Origin: Oreohelix idahoensis
Taxonomy: Eukaryota > Mollusca > Gastropoda > Stylommatophora > Oreohelicidae
Direction of reading: 5' to 3'
Length of the DNA stretch: 64,000 bases
Assembly (NCBI GenBank): GCA_024509875.1
Contig: JAMPIV010004456.1
Location: forward strand, 248,001 to 312,000
Position 1 is the stretch's first letter. Each line of letters opens with the position of its first letter. Of this stretch, positions 35,001 to 41,343 are shown one piece after another. The notes under the pieces were generated by a model that was not told where the DNA came from, searched no databases, and saw nothing but the letters and a program-made list of their open reading frames with translations. Made by a program: the position numbers and the translations under genes.

Positions 35001-37359
35001 ACACATAGAAGAAAAAAGACAGTAAAGACCAAGAAACACATAGAAGAGAAAAGACAGTAGGGAAAAACCAAGAAACACAAAGAAGAGAAAGACAGAAGAC
35101 CAAGAAACGCATAAAAGAAAAAGACAGAAGACCAAGAAACACATAGAAGAGAAAAGACAGTAGGGAAAACCAAGAAACACATAGAAGAAAAAGACAGTAG
35201 GGAATATCAAGAAACACATAGAAGAAAAAAGACAGTAGAGTAGACCAAGAAACACATAGAAGAAAAAAGACAATAGACCAAGAAACACATAGAAGAAAAA
35301 AGACAGTAGAGAAGACCAAGAAACACATAGAAGAGAAAGACAGAAGACCAAGAAACACATAGAAGAAAAAAGACAGTAAAGACCAAGAAACACATAGAAG
35401 AGAAAGACAGTAGGGAAGACCAAGAAACACGTAGAAGAGACAGTAGGGAAGACCAAGAAACACGAAGAGAAAGACAGTAGGGAAGACCAAGAAACACATA
35501 GAAGAGAAACACAGTAGAGAAGACCAAGAAACACATAGAAGAGAAAGACAGTAGGGAAGACCAAGAAACACCAAGAAGAGAAAGACAGTAGGGAAGACCA
35601 AGAAACACATAGAAGAGAAGGACAGTAGGGAAGACCAAGAAACACATAGAAGAGAAAGACAGTAGGGAAGACCAAGAAACACATAGAAGAGAAAGACAGT
35701 AGGGAAGACCAAGAAACACACAGAAGAGAAAGACAGTAGGGAAGACCAAGAAACACATAGAAGAAAGACACTGACATACTTAAAGGAAAGTGGTTACACC
35801 TTGAGAGCAGTGAAGAAAGTGGTAGAGAACAAATATTTTGTGATCACTGTGAAATAAGGGTGTGAAGTGATTGTTTCAGTAAGTGATTGATAACATATAC
35901 TACTGTAGGGGAGTGATGTGTTAGAGACTTCATTATACTAGATCCAACTTCTAGAAAGGGGGGGGGGGTGACCAGTTTCCTTCATTGCTGCCACTTCCCT
36001 AACTCAATAGCAGTCAGGTACCCATTTACAGCTGGGTGTGCTGGAGCGTAATGCCAGTGATCTGACAACTCTGCCAGTTTTGACACTCAGTGATTCAGTA
36101 TTGAGTTAATTCATTTCAGGAAATAATTTGTCCTGGGCATTTTGTGCTTATCCTTCCAGGAGTGACTCTTGATTGTCATGTGATTTTCTTTAGCTGTTTC
36201 TTGTTGGTATAGTTTATTTTTCTGTGCCATTTTGAATTACTTGCTTAGATTTGGCCTTATTTTCTAATAATGTAAATTGGCTGAAAGAAAGAGAATTAAA
36301 AAACACTTTAGAATACAAAACAATAGACAAAGAAATACATATGATATGTAGACAAGCCAAAGAACAGTTGATGAAAACAAAATGCAAGGAAATAGAAGAC
36401 GTAGACATTAAACACAACACAAGAGTACTTGAAGAAATAAAGAAAATATCAAATAAGAAAAATCTTGCACAAGAAAGAGGCTGTCTCAAGAACTTGAAAG
36501 AGGGAATTTTGTTTAGTGAGAAGGACAAAACAAGAAAAATGGGATGAATATGTAAGAATTATTCAGGGACAATGCAGGCAACAAACTGTCACCACATATA
36601 AATGAAGGTCCAAGCATTTTCAGATCAGAAGTAGCGAAAGCAATTAATATGCTGAGAAAGTGAAAATCAGCAGACATGGGCAACATAAAAATAGAAATGA
36701 TAGAAGCTGTACAGAACTTTGGTGTAAATAAAATTAACGGATGTGTGTAATAACATATACAATATAGGATACATACCACATGACCTGAAGACATCAGTCT
36801 GTATAGCTTTACAATCTCTCCTCTCTCCTCCCCCCCCCCCCCCACCCGCCCCCCCCCCCCCCCCCCCCCACCACCACCACACACAAAAATGGATATATAG
36901 AAAAATGGAGCTCACAGAAAGAGAAGTCTCAGAAAAGAGAAGTCTCAGAAAAGAGAAGTCTCAGAAAAGAGAAGTCTCAGAAAAGAAAGCTAAGAATGAA
37001 AAAAAGCAGTAATGAATGAGATCAAAATTGGATATAAAAACCTGGCAGAAGGGAAACCCTACATCAGCCAGGCACAACCACAGGTTGGTGGATAGTGGGA
37101 TGACCTCCACACATGGTGTGTCAACTGCACACTAAGCCAGTTTATTTTTGTATGAATAAGCAGCAGTGGACTAAATGGCAGTGTTTCTCAAAAACATGCT
37201 ACACTCTGCAGCAACCTTGTATTCATGATGTAAAATATTTCTTTAAATTACACTATAAAAGCCTTCTGTTTTATCTGCTTTTATATACCTTGTACTTTCA
37301 TTGATATTTCAGCCAAGAATGCATTGAGAAACTTAGTGTTATCTGCTGTGAACATGTAG
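14386..37359 (+). CDS. MASTL: Greatwall kinase MASTL, 3' seven exons (5' partial)
   Basis: Join 14386-17000, 23004-23105, 25066-25300, 26288-26401, 28247-28348, 29393-29503, 37313-37359. All introns are GT-AG and phases match throughout. MASTL is an AGC-family Ser/Thr kinase that phosphorylates ENSA/ARPP19 so that they inhibit PP2A-B55 in mitosis. The family hallmark is a kinase domain split by a long non-conserved middle region; here one 871-codon exon encodes most of it. After it come RTPKSVRRG, the activation segment [39 protein letters not shown] and the C-tail. The last exon ends in LSAVNM, placing a serine five residues from the end, as at human Ser875. N-lobe exons lie outside the window, beyond the LTR elements. 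Confidence 0.9.
17001..17530 (+). repeat. Diverged triplication of the intron start, ~180-190 bp units
   Basis: Three units begin at about 17001, 17180 and 17372. Each starts AATGTAAGT or AATGTAAAT and then carries a T-rich stretch, a TGCTAATCACA-like phrase, an AATCATTACTCTGAG-like phrase and a TGTGCATGAGTTTC-like phrase. The first unit includes the functional donor. The second keeps a perfect GTAAGT at 17180; the third is weakened to GTAAAT. Confidence 0.6.
17531..18317 (+). other. MASTL intron, no gene seen
   Basis: AT-rich sequence with A- and T-runs. The minus-strand ORFs here are short and show no motif. It ends at the hAT target duplication GTATGATG (18310-18317). Confidence 0.5.
18414..18939. 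mobile_element. TTAA-flanked MITE inside the hAT element
   Basis: The ends are CACATTAACTAC and GTAGTTAATGTG, directly flanked by TTAA at 18410-18413 and 18940-18943. TTAA duplications are typical of piggyBac-type transposition. The left end is partly duplicated: the same TTAACACATTAACTACGGCG begins at 18381 and again at 18410. No coding capacity. Confidence 0.75.
19550..19780. mobile_element. 231-bp TTAA-flanked MITE with 22-bp perfect inverted repeats
   Basis: The left end begins CTCTTAGTATACGAGCGG and the right end is its exact reverse complement over 22 bp. Both are flanked by TTAA (19546-19549 and 19781-19784). The family differs from the MITE at 18414. piggyBac-type mobilisation is inferred from TTAA only. 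Confidence 0.85.
20383..21151 (+). mobile_element. 5'-truncated LINE (family D) with 8-bp target duplication
   Basis: The copy is flanked by GTAGCTGA (20375-20382 and 21152-21159) and ends in a (GAA)n tail. It encodes 233 uninterrupted residues (20404-21105) of LINE RT from just after the catalytic box: [34 protein letters not shown] and [17 protein letters not shown]. The ATG at 20404 is not a genuine start. An older inverted copy lies at 27285-28040. Confidence 0.9.
21430..21745 (+). pseudogene. LINE family E RT C-terminal fragment
   Basis: Broken frames give a C-terminus with [16 protein letters not shown] sequence (around 21510-21550), a [12 protein letters not shown] element and a final tryptophan-rich part ending near 21718. 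A minus-strand relative is the insertion at 57890-58129. Only the 3' end is present. Confidence 0.55.
22008..22245 (+). repeat. SINE-like family 1
   Basis: One of about a dozen copies of a ~230-bp repeat in this window. Shared landmarks are GAGAAAGAAAGAA, ACTAATATGAGGTTG, GGCTGGCAACCTCAT, AAAACAAATTGCTAC, GCAGGCTTCCTGCAAGG and an ATGATGATG tail. This copy has all of them with mutations. No RT frame, so mobilisation by a LINE is likely. Confidence 0.65.
22655..22815 (+). repeat. SINE-like family 2 (tRNA-derived), 3' part
   Basis: Carries the family 2 body: CTGTAAATGGGTACCTGACT, GAGTTAGGGAA, AAAGGCAGTGA, AACTG.TCACC and GTGAAG.CTCTAACACTTCAC. The tRNA-like head is badly decayed here. Confidence 0.6.
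23004..23105 (+). CDS. MASTL: MASTL exon 2 of window
   Basis: The acceptor is TTAAATTTCAG and the donor ATG|GTAAAC. It has 34 codons, in phase 0 on both sides, starting WRPPTKSFK. It falls in the poorly conserved end of the middle region, so support comes from splice sites and phase rather than homology. Skipping it would keep the frame. Confidence 0.6.
23170..23380 (+). repeat. SINE-like family 2 (tRNA-derived)
   Basis: Decayed tRNA-like head, then GCTGTAAATGGGTACCTGACT, GAGTTAGGTACG, AAAGGCAGTGAGGAAGG, AACTGGCCACC and the terminal TAGTGAAGTCTCTAACAC. The 30-bp minisatellite starts right at its end. Confidence 0.65.
23381..23709 (+). repeat. 30-bp minisatellite, 11 copies
   Basis: The unit contains TCCTAAGATCTTATCATGGG followed by TTATACTTTT. 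The first nine copies are 30 bp and nearly identical; copies 10 and 11 are 29 bp, each missing one T. Because 30 is a multiple of three, the + strand reads as an open 10-residue repeat ([10 protein letters not shown]), which is an artefact. Intronic in MASTL. Confidence 0.9.
23935..24065 (+). repeat. SINE-like family 3 (tRNA-derived)
   Basis: Contains a B-box-like GTTTGATTCCCAGTTGAGGG, then GAATATAATTTATGGAAATT and AACCAGTGGTCCTAATGA. The inverted copy at 32285-32430 keeps a better B box, GGTTCGATTCCC. Confidence 0.55.
24200..24420 (-). repeat. Short interspersed repeat with TTTGGTTTGG head
   Basis: Reverse complement of the repeat at 37570-37780. Shared landmarks on the minus strand are TTTGGTTTGGTTTTAAGGA, CTATCTTCATTGCACAC, the GATCTCAGCAC phrase, ATTCTATAAATATTTTTGTG and GTAGGTTTC. 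No coding content. Confidence 0.6.
24475..24705 (+). repeat. SINE-like family 1
   Basis: Landmarks are CTCAGGCATGTTGTAA, GGCTAGCAACCTCATTATG, AAAACAAATTACTACAT, GCAGGCTTCCTTAAAGGGG and an ATGATGATGAG tail. Confidence 0.65.
25066..25300 (+). CDS. MASTL: MASTL exon 3 of window: activation segment
   Basis: The acceptor follows a pyrimidine tract (TTCGTTTTACTTCAG) and the donor is CATG|GTAACT. It encodes 78 codons plus one base, including [12 protein letters not shown] at the end of the insert, then [18 protein letters not shown], the activation-loop end and the APE motif. The middle region is thus joined to the kinase C-lobe within this exon. An earlier AG at 25026-25027 is out of phase. Confidence 0.92.
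25692..25862 (-). pseudogene. LINE 3' end fragment
   Basis: On the minus strand it reads like an RTE-type C-terminus in broken frames (a tail resembling [15 protein letters not shown], about 25715-25770), upstream of an A-rich end. Only about 60 codons remain. Confidence 0.4.
26288..26401 (+). CDS. MASTL: MASTL exon 4 of window: C-lobe
   Basis: The acceptor is CTGTCAG and the donor A|GTAAGT. It encodes 38 codons in phase 1: [18 protein letters not shown], then [26 protein letters not shown] is kinase subdomain IX. Close match to the family. Confidence 0.95.
26455..26665 (+). repeat. SINE-like family 1
   Basis: Starts CCCGGGGAGTCTCTGAAGAG just after a MASTL donor. It has GACTAATATGAGGTTGTGC, AACCTCATCATGTAAAAC, TTGCCATGGAAACCAC and ACTTCCTGTAAGGGGGCC. 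Confidence 0.7.
26780..27180 (+). pseudogene. LINE RT C-terminal fragment
   Basis: A 128-codon frame (26794-27180) contains [17 protein letters not shown] followed by a basic [11 protein letters not shown] segment, matching the end of RT in RTE-like LINEs. The real 5' side is missing, so the ATG is not a start. Confidence 0.55.
27285..28040 (-). pseudogene. LINE family D, degenerate inverted copy
   Basis: The minus strand repeats the protein of 20404-21105 with frameshifts: [17 protein letters not shown] (27985-27930), [13 protein letters not shown], then [20 protein letters not shown] (27590-27500). A deletion removes the GQPKTTW part. The tail on the + strand is CATCATCATC at 27273-27282. 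Older than the copy at 20383. Confidence 0.8.
28247..28348 (+). CDS. MASTL: MASTL exon 5 of window: C-lobe
   Basis: The acceptor is TTTCAACAG and the donor AAAG|GTATTT. It encodes 34 codons in phase 1: [20 protein letters not shown], then [19 protein letters not shown] and the DxxKR motif are C-lobe family features. Confidence 0.93.
28590..28930. other. GC-richer block in MASTL intron, unassigned
   Basis: This block stands out from the AT-rich intron by composition (for example GGCAGGGGGAGCTGAGAAG). No frame over 60 codons, no inverted ends and no other copy in the window were seen. It may be an old mobile-element fragment. Confidence 0.3.
29393..29503 (+). CDS. MASTL: MASTL exon 6 of window: C-terminal extension
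   Basis: The acceptor is TTGTTTTCTAG and the donor GAGC|GTAAGT. It encodes 37 codons in phase 1: [20 protein letters not shown], then [17 protein letters not shown]. The PFF..VDW and FVPQP motifs are typical of AGC-kinase C-tails and MASTL. Confidence 0.95.
29555..29725 (-). repeat. SINE-like family 1, partial and decayed
   Basis: On the minus strand it carries GGGGCTAGCAACCTCATCAT, ACTGCAAGTGTTTGTGC and the TTGCCTTCTGCACTGGGTGG region, diverged from the consensus. Confidence 0.45.
29905..29985 (+). repeat. TTTGGTTTGG short repeat, fragment
   Basis: TTTGGTTTGGTTTTAAGGAC, TATCTTCATTGCACACGGAC and CATCAGTGCTCCAATCTC match the first third of the repeat at 37570-37780. The match stops at 29980. 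Confidence 0.55.
29996..32049. repeat. Possible solo LTR (~2.05 kb), weak
   Basis: The block starts TGTGACAGG and ends TTGTCACA, an inverted TGTGACA/TGTCACA pair with TG and CA ends. Two AATAAA signals lie near 31957 and 31967, about 85 bases before the right end, where an LTR would carry its poly(A) site. No matching target duplication was found and no second copy is in the window, so this is only a candidate. No significant ORF. Confidence 0.25.
32285..32430 (-). repeat. SINE-like family 3 (tRNA-derived)
   Basis: On the minus strand, GGTTCGATTCCCAGTTGAGG is a good pol III B box. It is followed by GAATATAATTTATGGAAATT and AAGCAGTGGTCCTAATGAGG, as in the copy at 23935. A tRNA-like origin is inferred. 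Confidence 0.6.
32480..32705 (+). repeat. SINE-like family 1
   Basis: Starts AGTTCCCAGGGGTCGGGG. It has AATATGAGGTTGTGCATGGG, GACTGGCAACCTCATCATG, GGCAGGCCTCCTGTAAAGG and ends CATGCTCCATAAGGAGGAAC. Confidence 0.7.
32706..33717 (+). other. MASTL intron, no gene seen
   Basis: AT-rich. A direct repeat spaced by about 102 bp (33151-33200 and 33253-33300) shares ATATCCCTGTGCTTT, GCACAC and TTCAGTCCG.TAAATT. No coding frames of note. Confidence 0.45.
33718..34190 (+). repeat. SINE-like family 1 carrying an internal 30-bp expansion
   Basis: The left part (CGTTCCAGGAGGTCAATGAAG, ACAGAAAGAATAGGAC, CTCAGGCATTTTGTAA) and right part (TCATTGCTACATGAATCAAC, GATGCAGGCTTCCTACAGGG) are the two halves of a family 1 element. 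Between them its own GAGGTTGTGCATGGGG..CCTCATCAT segment has become a tandem array. Confidence 0.75.
33811..34080 (+). repeat. 30-bp minisatellite, 9 copies, grown from a SINE segment
   Basis: The unit reads TGAGAGATTGTGTGTGGGGC plus CTCATCATCA. Nine copies; copy 6 lacks one C and so shifts phase, and copy 8 has ATTATG for ATTGTG. Open frames on both strands are artefacts. Confidence 0.9.
34198..34375 (+). repeat. SINE-like family 1
   Basis: GGTCCCAGAGGTCTCTGAGAAG, TGTAAGGTTTTACATGGGGC and AACAAAGTGGTACAGAAACC mark a second diverged copy right after the previous one. Confidence 0.6.
34376..35860 (+). pseudogene. LINE RT C-terminus split by a minisatellite
   Basis: The left flank reads [19 protein letters not shown], which aligns with the RK....QAL...QGKR segment before the basic GRPR motif in LINE RTs such as 51440-51510. 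The right flank reads [19 protein letters not shown], matching the family's final GYTW..... A..R end. Between them the GRPRNT coding segment is amplified into about 36 units. The host copy is dead. Confidence 0.6.
34435..35765 (+). repeat. ~38-bp minisatellite, about 36 copies (1.33 kb)
   Basis: The unit is built on GACCAAGAAACACATAGAAG plus AGAAAGACAGTAGGGA; most units are 32-38 bp. On the + strand it begins GRPRNT then a stop, which corresponds to LINE GRPRNTW with TGG changed to TAG. The unit has no stops on the minus strand, so large minus-strand frames (up to 445 codons, MCFLVF..VSWSS) appear; these are artefacts. Adjacent units fall into subtypes (AAAAAAGACAGTAGA on the left, GAGAAAGACAGTAGGG on the right), which suggests local homogenisation. 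Confidence 0.9.
35905..36090 (-). repeat. SINE-like family 2 (tRNA-derived)
   Basis: The minus strand reads CTGTAAATGGGTACCTGACT, TTGAGTTAGGGAAG, AGTTTCCTTC complement and GTCTCTAACACATCACTCCCC. A run of G interrupts it at 35959. Confidence 0.65.
36235..36830 (+). pseudogene. LINE RT N-terminal fragment (RTE-like), degenerate
   Basis: The frame at 36251-36547 reads like the region between endonuclease and RT in RTE-type LINEs: [20 protein letters not shown] then [16 protein letters not shown]. After a frameshift come WDEYVRIIQ and, further on, [18 protein letters not shown] (36743-36800), the start of the RT fingers. The copy ends at the poly-C tract. Confidence 0.65.
36826..36885. repeat. 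Poly-C / CCA tract
   Basis: A C-homopolymer with a few A and G interruptions, passing into CCACCACCAC. Length is likely unstable and unreliable in assembly. Confidence 0.85.
36912..36990 (+). repeat. 16-bp tandem repeat, about 5 copies
   Basis: The unit AGAAGTCTCAGAAAAG repeats after the poly-C tract. It has no function I can see. Confidence 0.85.
37313..37359 (+). CDS. MASTL: MASTL terminal exon
   Basis: The acceptor is TTGATATTTCAG. One base from the previous exon plus 47 bases give 15 codons, [15 protein letters not shown], and TAG. The length and pattern match the last 15 residues of vertebrate MASTL, including the serine five from the end (human Ser875, an activating autophosphorylation site). 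The preceding intron is about 7.8 kb. A competing acceptor at 36119 gives a C-terminus without this serine. Confidence 0.8.
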
Positions 37360-37533
37360 AACAGCCAGGATGATTCATGAAGACCAACTACATGGGACAT
37401 TTCATGCCAGGTTATTGTTGGAGGCTAGCCCAAATATTTTGTGACCGTAAAGCAAGTAAACTTGGATGTTTTCTTATAAGACGACTGCACAAGGTGACTG
37501 TGAAGTATGGTAAATGAATGTGTTGTCTTTATG

Positions 37534-37539
37534 AATAAA
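37534..37539 (+). terminator. Poly(A) signal AATAAA, MASTL
   Basis: AATAAA lies 175 bases after the MASTL stop, giving a short 3' UTR. It is the first such signal downstream. Confidence 0.65.
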
Positions 37540-37569
37540 AACCCATGTCTAGACAGGAAGTTAAGACTT

Positions 37570-37780
37570 AGGTTTGGTTTGAATTTAAGGACTATCTTCT
37601 TCGCACAAGGACAACTCCATCACTGCTCCTATCTCCTCACTTAAATTACACAAGGAGGATCTCAGCACCGTGCACAAACTCTGTAGCACTGGCAAGGATC
37701 CCAATGTGCATATACAGGAATCACACATTCTATAAATATTTTTGTGGTAGGTAGGTTTCATAATTTTTTTAATTTTTCCA
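37570..37780 (+). repeat. TTTGGTTTGG short repeat, full copy
   Basis: TTAGGTTTGGTTTGAATTTA, AGGACTATCTTCTTCGCAC, AGGATCTCAGCACCGTGC, ATTCTATAAATATTTTTGTG and GTAGGTAGGTTTC. It matches 24200-24420 inverted and begins just after the MASTL poly(A) region. Confidence 0.65.
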
Positions 37781-39440
37781 GTTAAGACTTTATGAGTATG
37801 TATTGTATATTGTCTGTGACTTAATGATTGTGTAGTAATATTTTCTTAAAAACAAAAAAACCTCTTTAGTTACCTCTAATAAAAGTGATTGCTCTTCAGT
37901 TCTGATTTTTAAAACAGAAAGTAGAAGTGGTGTTAATTTTTAGAGAAGCCACCAGGTTGAATATCTGGTTACAATCATCAAGAATCAGATGCGTTTTGAG
38001 AGAACTCATGTAATTATGTAATCCATAACAAATTATGTGTGTTTAGAAAATTCAACAAGATTGAGAAATGTTTTGAGACATGCTATGAACAATTTAATGT
38101 GTTTTTGAGAAACCCAAACTAAATCCACATGGAGTTCTATAAACAATCACTTAGAACTAGATTTTTGTTATAACAGCTATCTATATATGAATGTACTGTG
38201 AAAACAATCAGTAGATGTGTATCAGAACAGTCCCTGGATGTTTTATGAGAACAGCACTTATAATGTGGTTGTGTTATAGGAATAGCAGTCAGAATTTAGA
38301 TATACTTAAAAAAATAGCCACCGAGATTTCTTTTTTGCTTTTTGAAATCAGCCACCAAGATTCACTTCAGCACTTTGAGAATATTCACCAAAATTTAGAT
38401 ATTTTTTAGTTGTCATCTTGGGTTTAGATAATTTCTAAATATAGTATCTTACTATATTTAGAGAAAAAAAGGTGTTCAGTTTTGAAAAAAATAAATAAAA
38501 AATTAATCATAAAGTATTGGATTGAAAGGAAAAGATGCATTAAAAACAGTGAGTTATATCACAATCATGAGTAATGAAACAGTTAATAGTGTTCAGACCG
38601 GGTTTCAAAAGTGATTATAATAATCTGATACTTCACAGTGTTAATAACCACTTTGCTATTATCAGCCAGAAGACAAAATGGCAACCATACAGCTAACTCA
38701 TTATTATTTGTCATACAGTATGTGATGTTAATAGAGTACTTTTGTCTACGGGTAGTTGGCATGTGCAGGTACTCAGATATGGCGAGGTCTTTTGTAACGA
38801 CATTCACTATATCTTGTGTTTGATCTATGCCCAGAAAATGTCTTAAAACCACAAACATGTTGGAACAAATGTTGGTTTGATGACAATTTTTTGTGATATT
38901 TTTATTTTTCAATGAACCACCGATTTATTAATCCTGTTACTGAAGATATGACTTGCACAAATTTATTTGAGCAAGTAACATTAAGTGTTGAAACAAATGA
39001 ATGCCTTACATTTTTTGAATCAAAATACATTTCTATACAATTTTTTTGTTATAATATTTTAACCTTGGAAATCTCCAGAACAAACGCTCCCTCCTGGAAA
39101 GATTTTGTTGTTGTTGAATAGTATGTCTTTTCAGGAAGCTAAAACTCATATTTGAACAAAGTCAGTGTCGCTAAAAATATGTACAAGTTTTACACTTTTA
39201 ACTTAGAACATTTCCTGACCTTTGTACCAATGTGCCTTTTGAATATTATTTATTAACACTACTCATTTAGTGCCTTTTGTATAATATACTACATTTATTA
39301 ACACTTGTAAACTGCTTAACTTTCTTTGAATGAGCTTGATACTTTTGTGTATTTTGTGCTTTTAAGTTTTTATAAGTTGTATTATTAAACATATAAACTT
39401 TCAATCCGCCTGTGAAATAAGACTTCTGAGAAGAGTGGCC
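37781..39440. other. Intergenic, no gene seen
   Basis: AT-rich with short frames only. Loose phrases such as GCCACCAAGATT and TTTTGAGAA recur between 37950 and 38400, perhaps a decayed tandem repeat. No domain, RNA gene or mobile-element end recognised. Confidence 0.5.
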
Positions 39441-39570
39441 AAAACTGTCAATATGCATAGAGTATTTTAAGACAGTGGTATTGAAAGTGGTTGAAACTAA
39501 GCAGTATACACATTACGAGTCAGGAAGGGAATGAAGTGGTTTGGTTGTGTGATTACAACCAGAGGATCAC
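39441..39570 (+). pseudogene. Possible LINE fragment split by the LTR element
   Basis: Sequence up to the insertion site can be read as a decayed RT C-terminus (GMKWFGCVITT-like, 39530-39560), and the text after the right LTR (43138-43190) seems to continue it. Weak. Confidence 0.3.
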
Positions 39571-40231
39571 TGTCAGGAGAACTATTTATGCTGTGGATTT
39601 AACAACTATCTAATCTTTGGCTCATCCTCTAAGGATACGACCACAGCATACAATAGCTGACAATAATCAAACATAACACCTTAAACAAGTAAGTTCCCTT
39701 TTAATAGTACACTGCACACAATGAATCCCCACACGGCTCATAATACATATGAAATACACTGAACATAATGCCAAAACAGCTTGCGCTACTAACAACTTAA
39801 TATATCAGTATCATACCCACTGGTATGGCCATCCTGAATGGACATCACAATAACTTTCGTTCACCGACGAAATTATGTACTAAGATCAGGCAAAACTAAA
39901 TCACAAATAACTCAACATCACCGGTCTAAGAAAATTCCACTAGAAAATACAATATCACTCTAGAATTATGCAATATAATCCAACCTGCATGAAGAAAAGG
40001 CAAGCACTAAATCTGAACAATGATGGCAAACTCATCCCAGCAAAAACGCTGATAAGGAACATAAAGACGACCTATCCCGGTGGGTGGCCAGAAGTCAAAC
40101 TCCCTTTTTTGCGCCAGAATTTGTTTTCACTTCCCTTCCGGTCAGCTGACCAAATGGGTTTTTCATTATATCAATGTTACCACTCACAGCGTGACCAACC
40201 CTATATTTCGGTGAACATATATACTGTGACA
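39571..40231 (-). repeat. 3' LTR (element orientation) of the RRM-carrying element
   Basis: In element orientation it starts TGTCACAGTATATA and ends TCCTGACA. By eye it differs from the other LTR at roughly 15-20 of 661 positions, so this insertion is older than the element at 4783-13181. Confidence 0.88.
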
Positions 40232-40252
40232 TCTCTTCCCCCCCCCCCCCAA
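40232..40252 (-). promoter_or_regulatory. Polypurine tract
   Basis: On the minus strand a run of G followed by AAGAGA directly precedes the LTR start TGTCACA. This is the expected place for the plus-strand primer. Confidence 0.75.
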
Positions 40253-40851
40253 AGAAAGAAAATGAAATTTTCTTCCACCGGAGGAGTCACGCCCAACCCC
40301 CTTCGGAGTATGGATGAACAAAATGCAGAGACGGCACCTCCTCATCTACCTAGAGAGTGCCAAAGTTGTCCAACACCATTGTCGTTCATGCCTTCTCACC
40401 CTATGTACTCAACACAATATGAGCATGAACTAATCCACCCAATGTACTGACAGTCGTGAAAAATAACGACGACTGTCCAAACCTGGTCTATCAACCACAA
40501 CATATGTTACATTTTAGTTATTGATATCTAAGCATCAACAATAGTAACCAATCTCATAGTATAAACAATCCTTTCTACACGCTATAAATATACATAATAT
40601 TATAACATGGTTTAAACATACGTTCAATATAACTCCATAACACATAACACTATGGCATCAAGACACATAAATCGTAAAGCATAGCATATTACAGCATAAA
40701 TATGCATTGCAAGGCATCACATGATATTTACAAGTTTACAAAACACTCATATTCATATGAGAATAGTACTGGGGGCGTGTGTCAGACTCTAAGGTTCGGT
40801 TCGCGTCAACCGAAACATCTTACTGAACACGAACCCGAAACCTAACTCTAG
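40253..40851 (-). other. Non-coding part of the LTR element
   Basis: About 600 bases between the RRM-like ORF and the polypurine tract, with no frame of note in the element orientation. RT, RNase H and integrase would normally occupy several kilobases here. Confidence 0.6.
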
Positions 40852-41343
40852 CTATTGCTGAACTATCAGCAGGTGGTTATGAAGCAACGACATGTGCTTC
40901 CACCTGACTGCATCACGCGCACCCCACCTATTCGCAAAAGTCACCCGTGCCATTTTGGTATTATCGCGCAACGACAATATCTCCACAAATCTAACCGGCG
41001 CTACCTCATCAAACACTCGTCTGAGTGTGCGCCAACTAGCACTCAGGGGAACGTTACGCACCCAAACTGTACGATCACTAGCTTTCGGACCCTCATATAA
41101 GTTCCTACTGCTCCTAATCATGTCATTTGGTACTTGCCGCGAACAGCGTCTACAATGTACCTTCTGGTCATCCGCTACGGAACTCTGGATTTGTTGGGCC
41201 GCTGTTCCAGCCTCACCCATGGCCTTGTGCACTCCCCGTACATTGCCGACGATTAAATCGGCAATCGGATCCTCAAGGACGAACGCGTTCACTCTACCCG
41301 AGAGGAACGGAGTGTCCACATTAATACACGCCTGGGGGTAAGA
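40852..41343 (-). CDS. Protease C-terminal part plus RRM-like domain
   Basis: This continues the Gag-protease frame directly after the TAG at 41344-41346. The first ~35 codons (SYPQACIN, DTPFLSG, DLIVGNV) look like the C-terminal half of a Ty3 retropepsin. Then follow a CRRC pair and a ~70-residue segment with RRM layout: VWVRNVP (like RNP2), a helix LRRVFDEV, VRFVEIL, KMARVTFAN (like RNP1), ARDAV and LLIVQQ before the stop. RRMs bind single-stranded RNA; one at this position in a Ty3 element is unexpected. Binding and origin are inferred, and a chance resemblance is possible. Confidence 0.55.
   Translation of the reverse strand, partial: SYPQACINVDTPFLSGRVNAFVLEDPIADLIVGNVRGVHKAMGEAGTAAQQIQSSVADDQKVHCRRCSRQVPNDMIRSSRNLYEGPKASDRTVWVRNVPLSASWRTLRRVFDEVAPVRFVEILSLRDNTKMARVTFANRWGARDAVRWKHMSLLHNHLLIVQQ

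Noticed and set aside
34359..35777. Long overlapping minus-strand ORFs (up to 445 codons) rich in MCFLVF and CVSWSS
   Set aside because: They are an artefact of a ~38-bp minisatellite whose unit lacks minus-strand stops in all frames. No unique protein sequence.
36120..36172. Alternative last MASTL exon (acceptor TTCATTTCAG at 36119)
   Set aside because: Phase fits, but the encoded end ([16 protein letters not shown]) lacks the family's C-tail pattern, whereas 37313-37359 matches in length and in the serine position. Kept as a possible splice variant.
36513..36915. Glycine- or proline-rich ORFs around 36830-36885
   Set aside because: Translation of a C homopolymer and CCA repeats.
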